The notes: generated by a model not told the origin, from the letters alone. 64,000 bases of DNA from Eumeta japonica (GCA_005406025.1 BGZK01001249.1:62001-126000), one strand, 5' to 3'; positions 1 to 9,522 are shown, counted from the stretch's first letter. Made by a program: numbers and translations.

Positions 1-756
1 GACAATTCTCTCTTGATGTTAGCTTATCTAAATAATTCTGAGGAGACCGAAACAGGTAAAAATCTGAAGGTGCAAGATCACGGCTATATGGTGGATGCTG
101 TTTACTCCCTCAATATTTGCTGAGTGGTTAAAGATGTGTGTGGTTTGGCATTATCATGGTGAAAAACCACACCCTTTCTGTTGATCAATTCCGCCTGTTT
201 TTTTCTGTTTCTCACTTGAGTCCTATCAGCTGTTGGCAGTAGAAATTCGAATTGATGGTCTTGCACGGCGATAAAAGCTCGTAATGTATAATACGCTTTC
301 AATCTCACCATACACGTAACATAAACTTATTGCGAGTTTATCCGTGTTTCCTTATTGTCTGTGGAGTTTGATTACTTACCTTTTGACCATTATATTTTGC
401 GCACGTTTTTGTCGTAGGTAAATCATTTTTCATAACCAGTGATCGATCTTTTCAAAAAGCGGTTCGCTTCCATTACGTTTCATTCGTAACTGCAAGAATC
501 GGAAATGATACACGATTCATAACATTTCTTTCAGTGAGCTCATGTAAGATCGAAGTAACTAATTTTTTTGTGAATCTGGCGATGGATATACAAGAAAGTT
601 CGTTTTCAAATCTATCAAAACTATTTTGTGGTCAGTCCGCAGCTATTCAACTATGTCGTAAAAATTAATATGCCAGTGTTGCTATACTTTTTCCAGAATA
701 GCATCGACTTTATCAGTAACAGGTCGACCAGAGCGAGGTTCATCTTTCACATCAAA
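1..756 (-). pseudogene. mariner transposase pseudogene (DD34D type)
   Basis: The enzyme would cut and paste its own element. The longest intact piece (102-311) holds the stretch before the second catalytic Asp (Asp in HDN, codon 153-155). The SRDLAPSDF block with the third catalytic Asp is in a different frame just downstream (about 40-100), so at least one frameshift separates the two catalytic residues. A DEPRSGRP block near 710-750 marks the N-terminal helix-turn-helix/linker area. The spacing between blocks fits a roughly 340-residue mariner transposase. Non-functional. Confidence 0.85.
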
Positions 757-850
757 TTTACGGGACTAAAACTCTTTAAGCAGTTTTGTACTACTTTTAC
801 CTACAGCACAATCAAAGACCATTTTATTGCAACTTATTACTTATGAAACC
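1..850 (-). mobile_element. mariner-family transposon remnant, cut by window start
   Basis: This is a degenerate mariner-like DNA transposon read on the minus strand. The N-terminal side is visible at about 689-756 (VKDEPRSGRPVTDKVDAIL, typical of the mariner DNA-binding region). The catalytic core lies near 132-158 (HDNAKPHTS) and, in another frame, near 40-100 (HPPYSRDLAPSDFYLF). The C-terminal end and the right inverted terminus would lie before base 1. Frames change several times, so it cannot make a transposase. A second copy of the same family lies at 30.1 kb in the same orientation. I saw no clear terminal inverted repeat, so the right boundary is approximate. Confidence 0.85.
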
Positions 851-1165
851 TTTCCTCCTTTAAAATATAGTAAACTAAGCCACTCTAAGATTATTTTACC
901 AGTAAGATAAAAATAAAGGAAATTAGCTTCTATTAGACTCCTCATTATTTACATATTTCTGAAAAATATGAACGAACTTGATTTTTGATCATGTACTTTA
1001 ATTATCAACTTTATAAAAGTATTGGTGTGATATGAGAAAGCTTTATAAGAATTTTTGATTTATCATTGGATTTTGAAAACCATGACAATTTAAAACAAAA
1101 TTAACGAATATTGGAAATAAAGCTAGCGGGTCGGTAAATAACACGAAAAAAACATAACGGAGTGC
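851..1165. other. AT-rich stretch, no gene seen
   Basis: AT-rich sequence between the mariner remnant and the first GC-rich island. No splice-bounded open frame, RNA gene or repeat could be recognised. Confidence 0.5.
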
Positions 1166-1169
1166 AGGT

Positions 1170-1425
1170 AGCGTGCGGCGCAAACAGCGCGCACCGGCCG
1201 CTGCGGCTCGGTGTCGGCTGCTCGGGCATTCGCGGCGGGTGCGCGCCCGTGCAGTAATCGTGTTTCCGTGTGAAATTGAGTCTGCAAGTTTCGGCGTGAC
1301 GCGTTATCGGATTTGTTCCGCGACGCGCTCCGCATTCGCCGAGAGCGCCGCCCGAGCCGGGGGCCGCAGCCGCCGGCGCACGCCCCCGCCGCGGCCGCCC
1401 GACGCCGGCGCACCCGTCTATGTTA
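1170..1425. other. GC/CpG-rich island
   Basis: About 250 bp of very CpG-rich DNA with many CGCG and GCCG words inside AT-rich flanks. Open frames exist on both strands here, but they are low-complexity Arg/Ala/Gly/Pro translations expected from any GC-rich segment, so I call no gene. It may be a regulatory island or an untranslated exon; nothing in the sequence decides between these. Confidence 0.5.
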
Positions 1426-1619
1426 CAGCGGATGTGCACTGTGTTGAAGAAATTGTTGTGTGCTTTGGAACGATCGTTTCTATTTGGTTTTGCATTTCTC
1501 AAATATTGTAATTATTATACAAATGAATGTTTATTAACTTCTTCACATAAAAAATTATTTAACGATGTTTAACGAAATTTTACACTAAGATTGAAATGAA
1601 ATGTGGATTACAATTTATA

Positions 1620-2060
1620 AAAATACTAACTTTTGCTCGCGGTTTCACTCTTGTGAATGTAGAATGTGTTCTTCACTTATGGTGATTGGTTATTGGTAAA
1701 AAAAAATGCTGAAGATAGGGTCAAGTTCAATATTGGCCCGGAATTGAAATCACGAGCAGGATTGGCATCGGAATCAAGAACATGAGAAAGATTGTTATGT
1801 AATAAAAAGATAGTGGTAGTGCGTGCGCTTTCGGTGCGAGTATGGGTTCCTTTGGGATAATTTCGTCGAAATTGAATCAAAGGCAGAACTGCGATCTGAA
1901 TGGGACAAGAATCTAAATCAAAAGCAAGATCGGGCTCGGAATCGAGAGCGAGATCAAGGTCTGGATAGTCGTTGACAGCGTGATCGCCCGATATATAAGA
2001 TGAAAGAATTCGTTCTATGTCCACGCGGGCAGAGCTACGGGGAAAATTTCGTTGTTCAAT
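1620..2060. repeat. interspersed repeat with GATTCCGA-type internal periodicity
   Basis: Starts with AATACTAACTTTTGCTCGCGG and continues into a region whose minus strand is a monotonous run of GAT/CTC/TCC words, translating to Asp/Leu/Ser/Pro-rich peptide (1677-2024). The opening matches the segment starting at 40.37 kb and the reverse complement of about 41.51 kb. The periodic part resembles 35.23-35.42 kb and 41.34-41.42 kb. The open frame is a by-product of the periodicity and not a gene. Confidence 0.6.
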
Positions 2061-2125
2061 AAATAAATATAGTACTTCAACAATTTTTTTTGTATGTGCT
2101 CATGTAATATAAATTAATATTTTTT

Positions 2126-2162
2126 ACTTAACCCCATATATTATATTTATATGGGGTTAAGT
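2126..2162. repeat. fold-back hairpin, 14-bp perfect arms
   Basis: Arms 2126-2139 and 2149-2162 (ACTTAACCCCATAT) are exact reverse complements around a 9-nt spacer. One of the short-spacer palindromes found repeatedly in this window. Confidence 0.85.
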
Positions 2163-2289
2163 GAGAAAAATAAATTATAAGAAATATGTTTAAGGAATTA
2201 TTTTAAAAATTCACAGTTCTCATCTCAACCACGATCTTTATATAAAGGAATTTGATAATTTTTTTAACATATTAATGATATTTGTTTTT

Positions 2290-2840
2290 CCAAAAATTAC
2301 ATAGTAGGTTGTAGGTAGAATACTAAAGTTATTAATCTTCTAAAAGTATTACATTTTCTACGAGCTAAGGTACAATCGCGGTACACGCGATGAAAAAACA
2401 TTATTTTTAGAACAAAAAGCGCAAAAGTTTAACACAATGAACTGTAGTCAACATTTTACATTTAATTTTATTTATTTTTCAACAAAAAAATACTAGGTAG
2501 GTAGAATACTAAAATTATTAATCTTCTAAAAGTGTTACATTTTTTTACCAGCTAAGATACAATCGTTGTACAAGCGTTGAAGAAACATTATTTTTAGAAC
2601 AATAAGCGCAAAAGTTTAACACAATGAACTGTAGTCAAAATTTTACATTTCATTTTATTTATTTTTCAAAAAAATTACTAAGTAGGTAGGTAGTATAGTA
2701 AAATTATTACTCTTTTAAAGCAATTACAAGTTTTTTACAAACTAAGGTATAAAATTATACACTCGTTGTTGAAATATTATTTTTAGAAAAATAAGCGCCA
2801 TTTGTTTAACACAATGAACACTAGTTAAAATTGTACAAAG
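2290..2840. repeat. tandem repeat, 3 copies of about 187 bp
   Basis: Three head-to-tail copies. The word GTAGGTAG recurs at 2311, 2497 and 2686, giving periods of 186 and 189 bp. Each unit contains TTAACACAATGAAC near its end and ATTATTTTTAGAA in the middle. The third copy is the most diverged and runs into the stop-codon side of the unidentified ORF remnant at 2821. The array sits at the downstream (3') side of the Helentron-like element and may belong to it. Confidence 0.85.
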
Positions 2841-3205
2841 ATCGTGAAATACTTGGACCAGCTGCTTCGTCGTCACTTGAATTTGCTTTAATATTTTCTA
2901 TTAATTTATTTGAAACGACCAAATTTTTAGACGTGACTGCTCTCTCATTGAAATATCGCTGCAACTCTTTTGGAATTGTGGCATAAATCAAAAATTTTAT
3001 TTCAGTATCGAGCGACATACAAGACCGAGTGATCTAGAAGCCGAGTATCGAGAGAACGGTAAAGCCTTGAATATATTTTTGATCCAACACCAACCGCTTC
3101 TATGTCATGTTTAAATACTGCATTTCTGACTCTTCGAATTACATCAATTGAACAGGAAATCTTACTCGGCGTTGTCATAGTATTTGGAACTTTAATATTA
3201 AACAT
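2821..3205 (-). pseudogene. unidentified two-frame ORF remnant downstream of Helentron
   Basis: Two overlapping minus-strand frames (3205-3002, then 3018-2821) read as one protein of about 125 residues broken by a frameshift near 3010. The first part is rich in Arg/Ile/Val with a SRLYRSLDTRLLDHSVLYV stretch; the second has an EIKFLIYATIPKELQRYF stretch and ends in an acidic Ser-rich tail. The text looks protein-like rather than random, but I do not recognise a family. It could be an accessory ORF of the Helentron, part of another mobile element, or the 3' end of the main protein. Confidence 0.4.
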
Positions 3206-3258
3206 TCCTGATGTTTAATGTTAAAGTTCCACACTAACAAGAGGAACAGTCCTCTTGT
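3186..3258. repeat. paired fold-back palindromes (20-bp and 9-bp arms)
   Basis: First hairpin: arms 3186-3205 and 3211-3230, 19 of 20 pairs matching, 5-nt spacer. Second hairpin: arms 3237-3245 and 3250-3258 (ACAAGAGGA and its complement), perfect, 4-nt spacer. Only 6 nt separate them. Confidence 0.85.
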
Positions 3259-3381
3259 AATTTTCACCTAATTCAATATTTTATGCCGTAGATTTTTCCA
3301 GCATTGTCTTGAATGAGATACGTTGAAATTAGTGACGGCTCAATGATACACCTTTGGTCGATAGCGATTACAAATCGTTTA

Positions 3382-3663
3382 TCACCTTGGAATTGATAAA
3401 CTCTTGGCCTGTTTGCTCTGATCTAACATCCCACGACCCCTTTTAGTCTTCTTCGTTGGAATTGTCATAGTTATAGTCGTTGGCATCATAGAAGTGATCG
3501 CTATAGCTGCTTGGAAAACCATTGGCTTGTTAAATTTATTAGACTTAGACGTCGACACTCTTTGTTTTTGTTCGGTTTTCGATTTAAACATGGACACGTC
3601 TTGTTTGATCAATTTATTTGACTTACTATCAACGCTCACAACCAATTCACTTGCTCTGTCCAT
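3382..3663 (-). pseudogene. unidentified Lys/Ser-rich ORF remnant
   Basis: A 93-codon minus-strand frame starting MDRASELVVSVDSKSNK and ending in a basic KKTKRGRG segment. No catalytic or binding motif could be recognised. It lies between the endonuclease-like segment and the 2.82-3.2 kb remnant, in the same orientation, and so may be a distal part of the same element. The C-terminal third is low-complexity (Met/Thr/Ile runs) and may be out of the original frame. Confidence 0.35.
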
Positions 3664-4199
3664 GATGTGAAGTCAAAGAAATATTTAAGATAATGTTCAA
3701 GTAGATATATGTCTACACAGTGGCCGTTAGTAGCAAACTTAAATGTGGAGTCTCATACGAGCATGTATTTATAAGCGTTTTGTCTATAAGGAACAAAGGC
3801 TTCGGTTACTTAGTTTGAGAGTAAAGGATTTTTTAAGTATCACAAATGACGATATTTCGTGATTGTTTCTTGTTGACATTTAGCGATGAATTTTAACTAT
3901 CACGTGTCGTATGTCTGGTGGCTATTAGAATGCTCTGATGTGTGGTGAAATGGAAAGTATAGTATATCAATTCCAACGATGTCCGTTTTATGAATACCGC
4001 GTCGATCTCATTGTCGTTATGCGTCGTCACGCCCATACTCTTGCTCGTGCATATTTTTGAAATAATCCTTCTGCGTGTGGATCGTTTCTAAAATTTCATG
4101 CCCATTGATTTTGGGCTAATAATAGAACGCGACCAGGCAGAACATTTGCTTCTTTCAGTGCTTGTTGTTATATTTCATAAAAGCGCAGCACACATCTCC

Positions 4200-4640
4200 C
4201 TACTACGATCTAAAGGTGTTTGTATCTACCTCATGGCACATGGTGAATTTTGATTTTAACGATTCATATACACCACAACTTCTACACCACCGCAACTTCT
4301 TTTATTTGCCGAGTCCCGCTTCATTCTCGTCACACAATGGAATTCATCGATCAGAACAGTCCCGCAATCTGTATCACCGTAAGGTACAAACAGGAATCGT
4401 ATAGATAGTTCACAACTGCTCCGTCCTTAGCGTAACAGGCACAGCCAATGCCTCAGTACCGTGTAGCCACGTTTCAGATATGGCCAACGCCAACGCAATC
4501 TTTAGTGCATGATCCAACACTACATCCAGATCGTGTGTGTTTACACTCTGCATATTTAGCGAAGCAATAGTCACTGAGCTATTTTGCTTCGTAGTCTGCA
4601 TGAAATCTTGACATACATGATCGTCAGCAAGCATTTGCAC
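4200..4640 (-). pseudogene. endonuclease-like domain remnant of Helentron
   Basis: The frame 4640-4410 contains LNMQSVNTH followed about 20 residues later by LAISETWL (4464-4478 for SETWL). This is the spacing seen at the start of exonuclease-endonuclease-phosphatase (AP-type) domains, where an Asn-containing strand is followed by a catalytic Glu in an ETW-like motif. A further piece with GGVEVVVY follows in another frame near 4250-4310, comparable to the GG-rich strand of such domains. Its position directly after the helicase motif VI is what separates Helentrons from canonical Helitrons. Non-functional. Confidence 0.6.
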
Positions 4641-4699
4641 TCCAAATGTTTAAATTCGTTTTGTAATTCAACTCGAGAACTGTTTTTCACACAATCAAT

Positions 4700-5460
4700 G
4701 GTCTGTATTGAGGTTTTTTAAAAATAAACCTTCCAAAATGCAAGCACGCGTTTACGCAACGTATATCAACGCCAATTCGTGACTTCTATCATATTCAGAT
4801 CGTCTGCGCGTTACTTGACTACAAAGGAAATTGTTTTCGTTTCATTTTATAATGTTAGACTTCACGTTGATAGGCAACTCACTTCTCACGACCAACGTAT
4901 ATTTATGAATGATCTTATGCTCAACCACATGCTGTTCATATTTCAAGCATAATCTAGTGCCGCACGTCTTATCCTAGAACTTTAGCTACAGTCGCACAAC
5001 TTACTTGTTGCCGTTCTTTATCGTCATTTTGATATATTTTAATGTCCCCATCGACCCGTTCACAATTATATCGTCCTTGTCGAGATATTGTGTGATCATA
5101 TACAGCGTGCAGAGCACGAGACACAAGCGTTTCGGCAAATAACCAGTGACACTGTTTACCATTTTGTTCAACTTTTGGAGTGCGCTTATGCAATGATTGT
5201 TATTGGCACACCCGACGTCAGTATCCTATTGAAACTCATGGTCTGCCACTTGTCAAACGGCATTCTCGAGCCTTTTTTGGTGTATATCGGAATTTTGAGA
5301 GCAGAATGAATTGTGGTTCTGTCGGTATTGACGGCAGCCTTGTACGTAGTAGCATAAGCTATGAACCGATGTCCATAGCCTATGCTACAAAACGATTTTC
5401 CGTCTCCATAAGAGCTCATAAAAAATATGTCTTACTAGAACTGACGGGGCCACAATAGAA
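4700..5460 (-). pseudogene. PIF1-like helicase remnant of Helentron
   Basis: A superfamily-1 helicase domain that would unwind DNA during rolling-circle transposition. A decayed Walker A reads GPVSSSKT (5428-5451), where a functional copy would have GSGKT. In a shifted frame AYATTYKAAVNTDRTTIHSAL (about 5295-5360) matches the motif Ia region of PIF1 helicases. Near the end YVA*TRACILEGLFL (4719-4763) matches motif VI (usually YVALSR followed by LEGL), with a stop inside. A fold-back at 5349-5388 lies just where the frame changes between Walker A and motif Ia. Confidence 0.75.
5349..5388. repeat. fold-back inside helicase remnant
   Basis: Arms 5349-5363 and 5374-5388 pair at 14 of 15 positions around a 10-nt spacer. 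It lies between the Walker A and motif Ia segments, which are in different frames. Confidence 0.7.
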
Positions 5461-5579
5461 TATCTATTAAGGTTCGCCATCGTACACCAATGGCGTCATG
5501 AATGCAATGAGAATTTCTCTCTGTATATAATTTAACGAACGTGCCATCTTCAGAAATCCTCGTAAGACTTCGCACTCTT

Positions 5580-6320
5580 AACAGCTCTAACAATCGTGTC
5601 TCATGGCATGGATGTCCTGATATTTCGTCAGCATGTTGTCACCTTCAACACGAATGAAATCTTCATCGACATCCTCTGCATTTACGTTTTGTTGTTTCAT
5701 TTGTTGCGTTTGCAGTCTCTCGATGTTCGTTGACAATTTCAACAATCTCATCCAATCGTAAATCGCTCTCATACTTTAACCGCCTAGTAACTAATTCTTG
5801 CTCGTTTTCACTAAATATTAGTATCGTCTAAATAGTAGCATCGTCGTTCAGCTAGTTCAATTGTTCGCTACAAAAAAAGGGTTAAACAATATCACAATTT
5901 CCCGCTTGTAATTCAAGTTGTCGTTCCTATTGTAGTTCACCAACTTTATAACCTTGCTATTTTTACGTTTGTGGTGAGTAACTTGTATATTGTTTCTATC
6001 TACGACCGCAGTCGTATTCTTGCCATCAAAGTCTTCTTCTTCGTTAGTTTCATCGAATAATTCTTTGTCTTTTTCTTTTTTTTTCTACTCTCTTTCAAGT
6101 TGTCCACGAATTTCGCCCAAGTGACATGGTCTAGATCACTCGGACGCTTCTTAAGTCTGCCAATTATATTTCCCTTCCAGACATCCGCAGATGCATCGTC
6201 CACGCCTTCATTGTCCATCTGTTGACGGGACTTCTTGCCTTCGAACTGTTTGCTCGGATGTTGTGTCGGAATAAAGAAAACTTGCCAAGATGTTTCTCTC
6301 GTCGGCAATCCCAACAGAAA
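5580..6320 (-). pseudogene. linker region of Helentron Rep-helicase protein
   Basis: The frame 6314-6000 begins GLPTRETSWQVFFIPTQHPSK and later has a WKGNIIGRLKKRPSDLDHVTWAKFVDN-like stretch followed by a poly-Lys tail. I associate a segment with a short-run RPxDLxxVxxxxF pattern with the region between Rep and the helicase in Helitron-like proteins. The frame 5772-5587 is acidic and Gln-rich. There is no catalytic motif; the assignment rests mainly on order between Rep and helicase pieces. Confidence 0.5.
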
Positions 6321-6399
6321 CCACGTCGCCTCTAGGACACATGTTAATGTTACTCAGTGCTCGCTTACCGATCTTTAATTATCGCCTCGCAACCCATGC

Positions 6400-6844
6400 C
6401 CGGAAACTTGTCACGAAAGCATATCGATTATCGATGTAACGAAGAAAACCTTTTCTCAGCTTTGTTAACATATTCGGAGCCATATGCCATTCACCTATAT
6501 TTGTCAATTATGTATTGTGTGACCACGTTAGACTGTAAAATGAACGGAATCGTCTAATTGAATAAATTGGTCATGAGATCGTTCATAGTACGTTTGCACA
6601 TAATCATAGGTCGCTGAATACCACGGCGGGTTATGTTCGAATATTTTTCGTCGTTTTCTATATAATTAGATCTCTACAACTCCTGTATTGTATTGAATTT
6701 AACGTCTTCATCGACATGGACCTGTAGTAACACCTCTCGTATACTTTTACAGCAATTATATAATGATTCGACTCTAGCGTCGCTTACAATGGGTAACAAA
6801 ATTCGTGTAGCCTTCATCGGCCAGGACGGAGCACCAAACCGGCA
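6400..6844 (-). pseudogene. Rep (rolling-circle nuclease) region of Helentron
   Basis: The frame 6844-6674 starts CRFGAPWPMKATRILLPI, a Cys-x-(F/Y)G-x-P-x-P block that I know from the Helitron-like N/Rep region. About 65 codons further, YGSEYVNKAEKR (6449-6484) matches the Rep tyrosine motif environment, where one or two Tyr precede a Lys (YxxxYxxKA). The intervening frame has several stops. The His-containing (HUH) motif could not be located with confidence. Confidence 0.6.
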
Positions 6845-6949
6845 AGTTTTAATATTACCCTTGTATCAAGTATGAGTATGATGATGCGTTTTGTAATTTA
6901 TGCTGCGAATCCACAACAGTTATATTCACAATTCGTCGAACTCCAGCGT

Positions 6950-7322
6950 GTAAGCGTGATTTCTCATTATGATCAGCGTGATGTCCCTGTATTTCGGATC
7001 GATTTGCACATTTTGCACTGCCGCTTATACAGAAGTGTTTCCAAGAGAAATCTCAACCATTCCTTTATCACGGATCTCGAGACACATTCCGTCATATAAA
7101 TGTTTTTATTCGATAGATCCCTCTAATCATGTTATTAACTTCGACTGGAACGTCAATAACTTGCCCATATGGCATCAACATCATCAGAATCTTTACTTTG
7201 AACAAACTAAATGCGCTTTCCAGCGAGTACTCACCTTTACAGTTGGCGTAGTACCTACTGATTGAAATACTAAACCAACCGAACAAAAGACGCTCCCTCC
7301 GTCCGCTCCGGCGTGCGTTCAT
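6950..7322 (-). pseudogene. N-terminal region of Helentron protein
   Basis: The frame 7322-7092 ends with VPVEVNNMIRG (about 7119-7151). A shifted frame then gives VIKEWLRFLLETLLYKRQ (about 7018-7071). Both fit the conserved region upstream of Rep in Helitron-like helicase proteins (the segment I associate with DUF6570). This marks the 5' end of the readable coding remnant. The plus-strand frames overlapping here are shadows. Confidence 0.55.
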
Positions 7323-7660
7323 GTGCGACTAAGATACTTCCTTGAATCAATTCTATTTAATTGTAGAACATTTATTTTATACATTTTATTAATAAATAAG
7401 TAAAACTATTATTAAGTTACACTTATAACAAAACATTTATAGCATCTTATTTTCATAGAGTATTAATTACATTTTATTTTTCTGAAAAAGTTTTTAAATA
7501 GCTTAGTCTATCAGCATAAATACATATTTATTTATTCACAAAGGATCACTTCGTCCAAAAACATGCTCCAAAACATTTATTCACCGTCACTAACTCGCAC
7601 ACACTCGTATATTCAACTTCTGAATGACCTATCAGTGACACACACATGCAATATTTTTTT
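7323..7660. other. AT-rich stretch, no gene seen
   Basis: AT-rich sequence between the Helentron remnant and the telomere-motif block. It may include the 5' terminus of the element, but no TC-type Helitron start could be fixed. Confidence 0.4.
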
Positions 7661-7663
7661 AAA

Positions 7664-7699
7664 CCTAAACCTAACCTAACCTAACCTAACCTAACCTAA
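7664..7699. repeat. interstitial CCTAA (insect telomere motif) block
   Basis: Six perfect tandem CCTAA units (7670-7699) preceded by one CCTAAA and followed by CCCAACC. On the minus strand this is (TTAGG)n, the usual insect telomere repeat. The block is short and internal, so it is not a telomere. Confidence 0.9.
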
Positions 7700-9421
7700 C
7701 CCAACCTTATATCTCTAGAGATTTTCTTATAATATTTTTTCGATACAACGTTTAGTTTTTGAGATACGATTTTTTTATAACCGAAACTGATTAAAAAACG
7801 ACCGCATTTTTCAAATTTTTTCGATTTTCATAAAAATTGAGTTTTATTAAAAAAATTTTTTAGCTTTTCATAGCCCTTGTTAAGACGCGCTTTTTATATC
7901 CCAGTCAGCCATGTAGTCTTAAAATCCAGAACACTAAGGCGATATCATACTTCCGCTGAAAATCGGGTCTATACCGAAGCTACAGAAAAAAATATTTTCA
8001 CTATTAATGTGTTAGAAAAAAATCTGGGGCATAATTGACTGGCAGTTACCACACATAAGAATAAAACTTTTGTCCATTTTAAGCTAAAAAATATTTGATT
8101 TGGCGTTAGTATTTTCAAGTGATTAAATTTTAATAAGTTAAATACTGTTTGGTGGAGGATTGGTTGAGTGATTAATTTCTACAAAATTAAAAGAACAAAA
8201 AAAAATGAACACCTTTTATTTTACTCGGATGTATGAAAATTGTTGGTGGTTGGTTGTGTTGGGTAATATTACCAAGCGCTTTGGAATGACTTATGGAAGA
8301 TAATTAATCGGTTAACCTTTTCATATGTAAGGGAACAATTACATACTTGAATTCAGGCACACTTAAATATATGAATATCACCTTGAAAAACAGTTGGTAC
8401 AACTTTCTAGGATGTAAAAATATAAGAAAAAGACTTGATTTTCGATAAGTTTGGTGAAACAATAATGTTCTGATGTTTTAAAAATTTCAGTGTTCTAAGG
8501 TTCGATATATTACACTTTTTAACTTACCGCTAAGAAATTAAAAAGTGATTATATAAGTACTACAAACAAAAATAAATATCGCGATATAATGTTTGTTCTA
8601 TATATCCTTTAAATAATAATTGAAAGTAATTTAAGTTTAACTTTACGTATGTAAGAATAAAGGAAGACAGGGACGTTGTCTTATGAAACTGTAATTCTAG
8701 ATGAATGTCAAACCATACAGTGGTTTGATACTTTTCAAAAAGTACATTTACATTTGAATTTATATTAAGATTCTGATCCGTTTTACTTTATTTAAGCAAT
8801 GACGTTATCCGTCTCTATTTTTCTTCTTCTGGCATCTTATTTCTGTCTTGGTCCTGTACGATGCGATATCGAAACTAAAGCGGTGCGATCAGCTGGACCA
8901 TGATCGAGTTCGGAATTTACATTTTAATTGAATTCATCGGAGCTTTCTGCGGACGCCGTTAAAACACTTAATTATCGCCTTCTTTACCACGCCCGATATC
9001 GCTCGTTAGGTCCGGCGCCTGCGACTGTGTCTGAATTCAATTATCTTGCGAGCGACTTTTTAATTTTTTTTTTTCAGCGCGAAAATAGAGCTATGTTTCT
9101 TCTTAATTAAAAGGCATAAATTACACTTTCTAATGCCGAAATCTAATATTCCGAGATGAAAGGTATTATTATCTCGTATTTATTGCTCGCTTTCGGTGAT
9201 GCATCATGGACGGTAATCTTATTGAACCACGAAAAAACGCATTTTGACTTGGTGTTTTTACTGAAAAAAATTTCTAGTGTCGGCAATTTCATAAATTGAA
9301 AAAGAAATTATTTGCAGCTATTGAAGTATTTGATATTTTTTTGAAGACTCGAGTGTACGTTTCCAAGATGTAGCAAAGCAGGCAATGGTAAAAGTTCTTA
9401 AAAATCGTTTCTTTCTTTCAG
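7700..9421. other. AT-rich intergenic or intronic DNA
   Basis: No gene was recognised. The first part has many A/T runs typical of degenerate repeats. The part at about 8770-9080 is less AT-rich, with CGATATCG-type words, and could be conserved non-coding sequence. The last 20 bases form the polypyrimidine tract and acceptor of the exon at 9422. Confidence 0.4.
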
Positions 9422-9516
9422 ATTCATGTCTGAGGATATAATTTCAGCGGAAATGGAGGCACTAGCTTCCTTTGGATACAGCCCCGCGCTGCTCATGCTG
9501 GGAGAGGGGTACTCGC
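9422..9516 (+). CDS. predicted coding exon, possibly with start codon; product unknown
   Basis: A pyrimidine-rich acceptor (TTTCTTTCTTTCAG) ends at 9421, and the exon is followed at 9517 by GTAAGT, a consensus donor. One frame is fully open: after four bases, ATG at 9426 begins MSEDIISAEMEALASFGYSP and then ALLMLGEGYS, leaving one base (C) for the next exon, so the donor is phase 1. The other two frames have early stops. Base composition rises sharply compared with the flanks, as in real exons. The peptide shows no motif that I recognise. It could be a 5' exon carrying the start codon of a gene with very long introns, or an internal exon if the ATG is not the start. No partner exon was found in this window. 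Confidence 0.6.
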
Positions 9517-9522
9517 GTAAGT

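Larger units (their letters stand above)
2790..7330 (-). mobile_element. Helentron-type Helitron-superfamily element, decayed
   Basis: Minus-strand pieces follow the order expected for a Rep-helicase-endonuclease rolling-circle transposon: an N-terminal region at 7.33-6.95 kb, Rep at 6.85-6.4 kb, a charged linker at 6.3-5.6 kb, a PIF1-like helicase at 5.46-4.7 kb, then an endonuclease-like segment at 4.64-4.2 kb. Base composition is closer to balanced than the AT-rich flanks, as expected of an inserted coding element. Every domain is broken by stops and frameshifts. I could not define the termini. Two further ORF remnants (3.66-2.82 kb) and the 187-bp tandem array lie on its 3' side and may or may not be part of it. 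Confidence 0.75.

Noticed and set aside
1101..1511. Frames of 96-133 codons in a GC-rich segment
   Set aside because: Same reason: low-complexity products on both strands of the same island.
2290..2840. Tandem units considered as a CRISPR-like array
   Set aside because: Units are 187 bp head-to-tail without unique spacers, in an insect genome.
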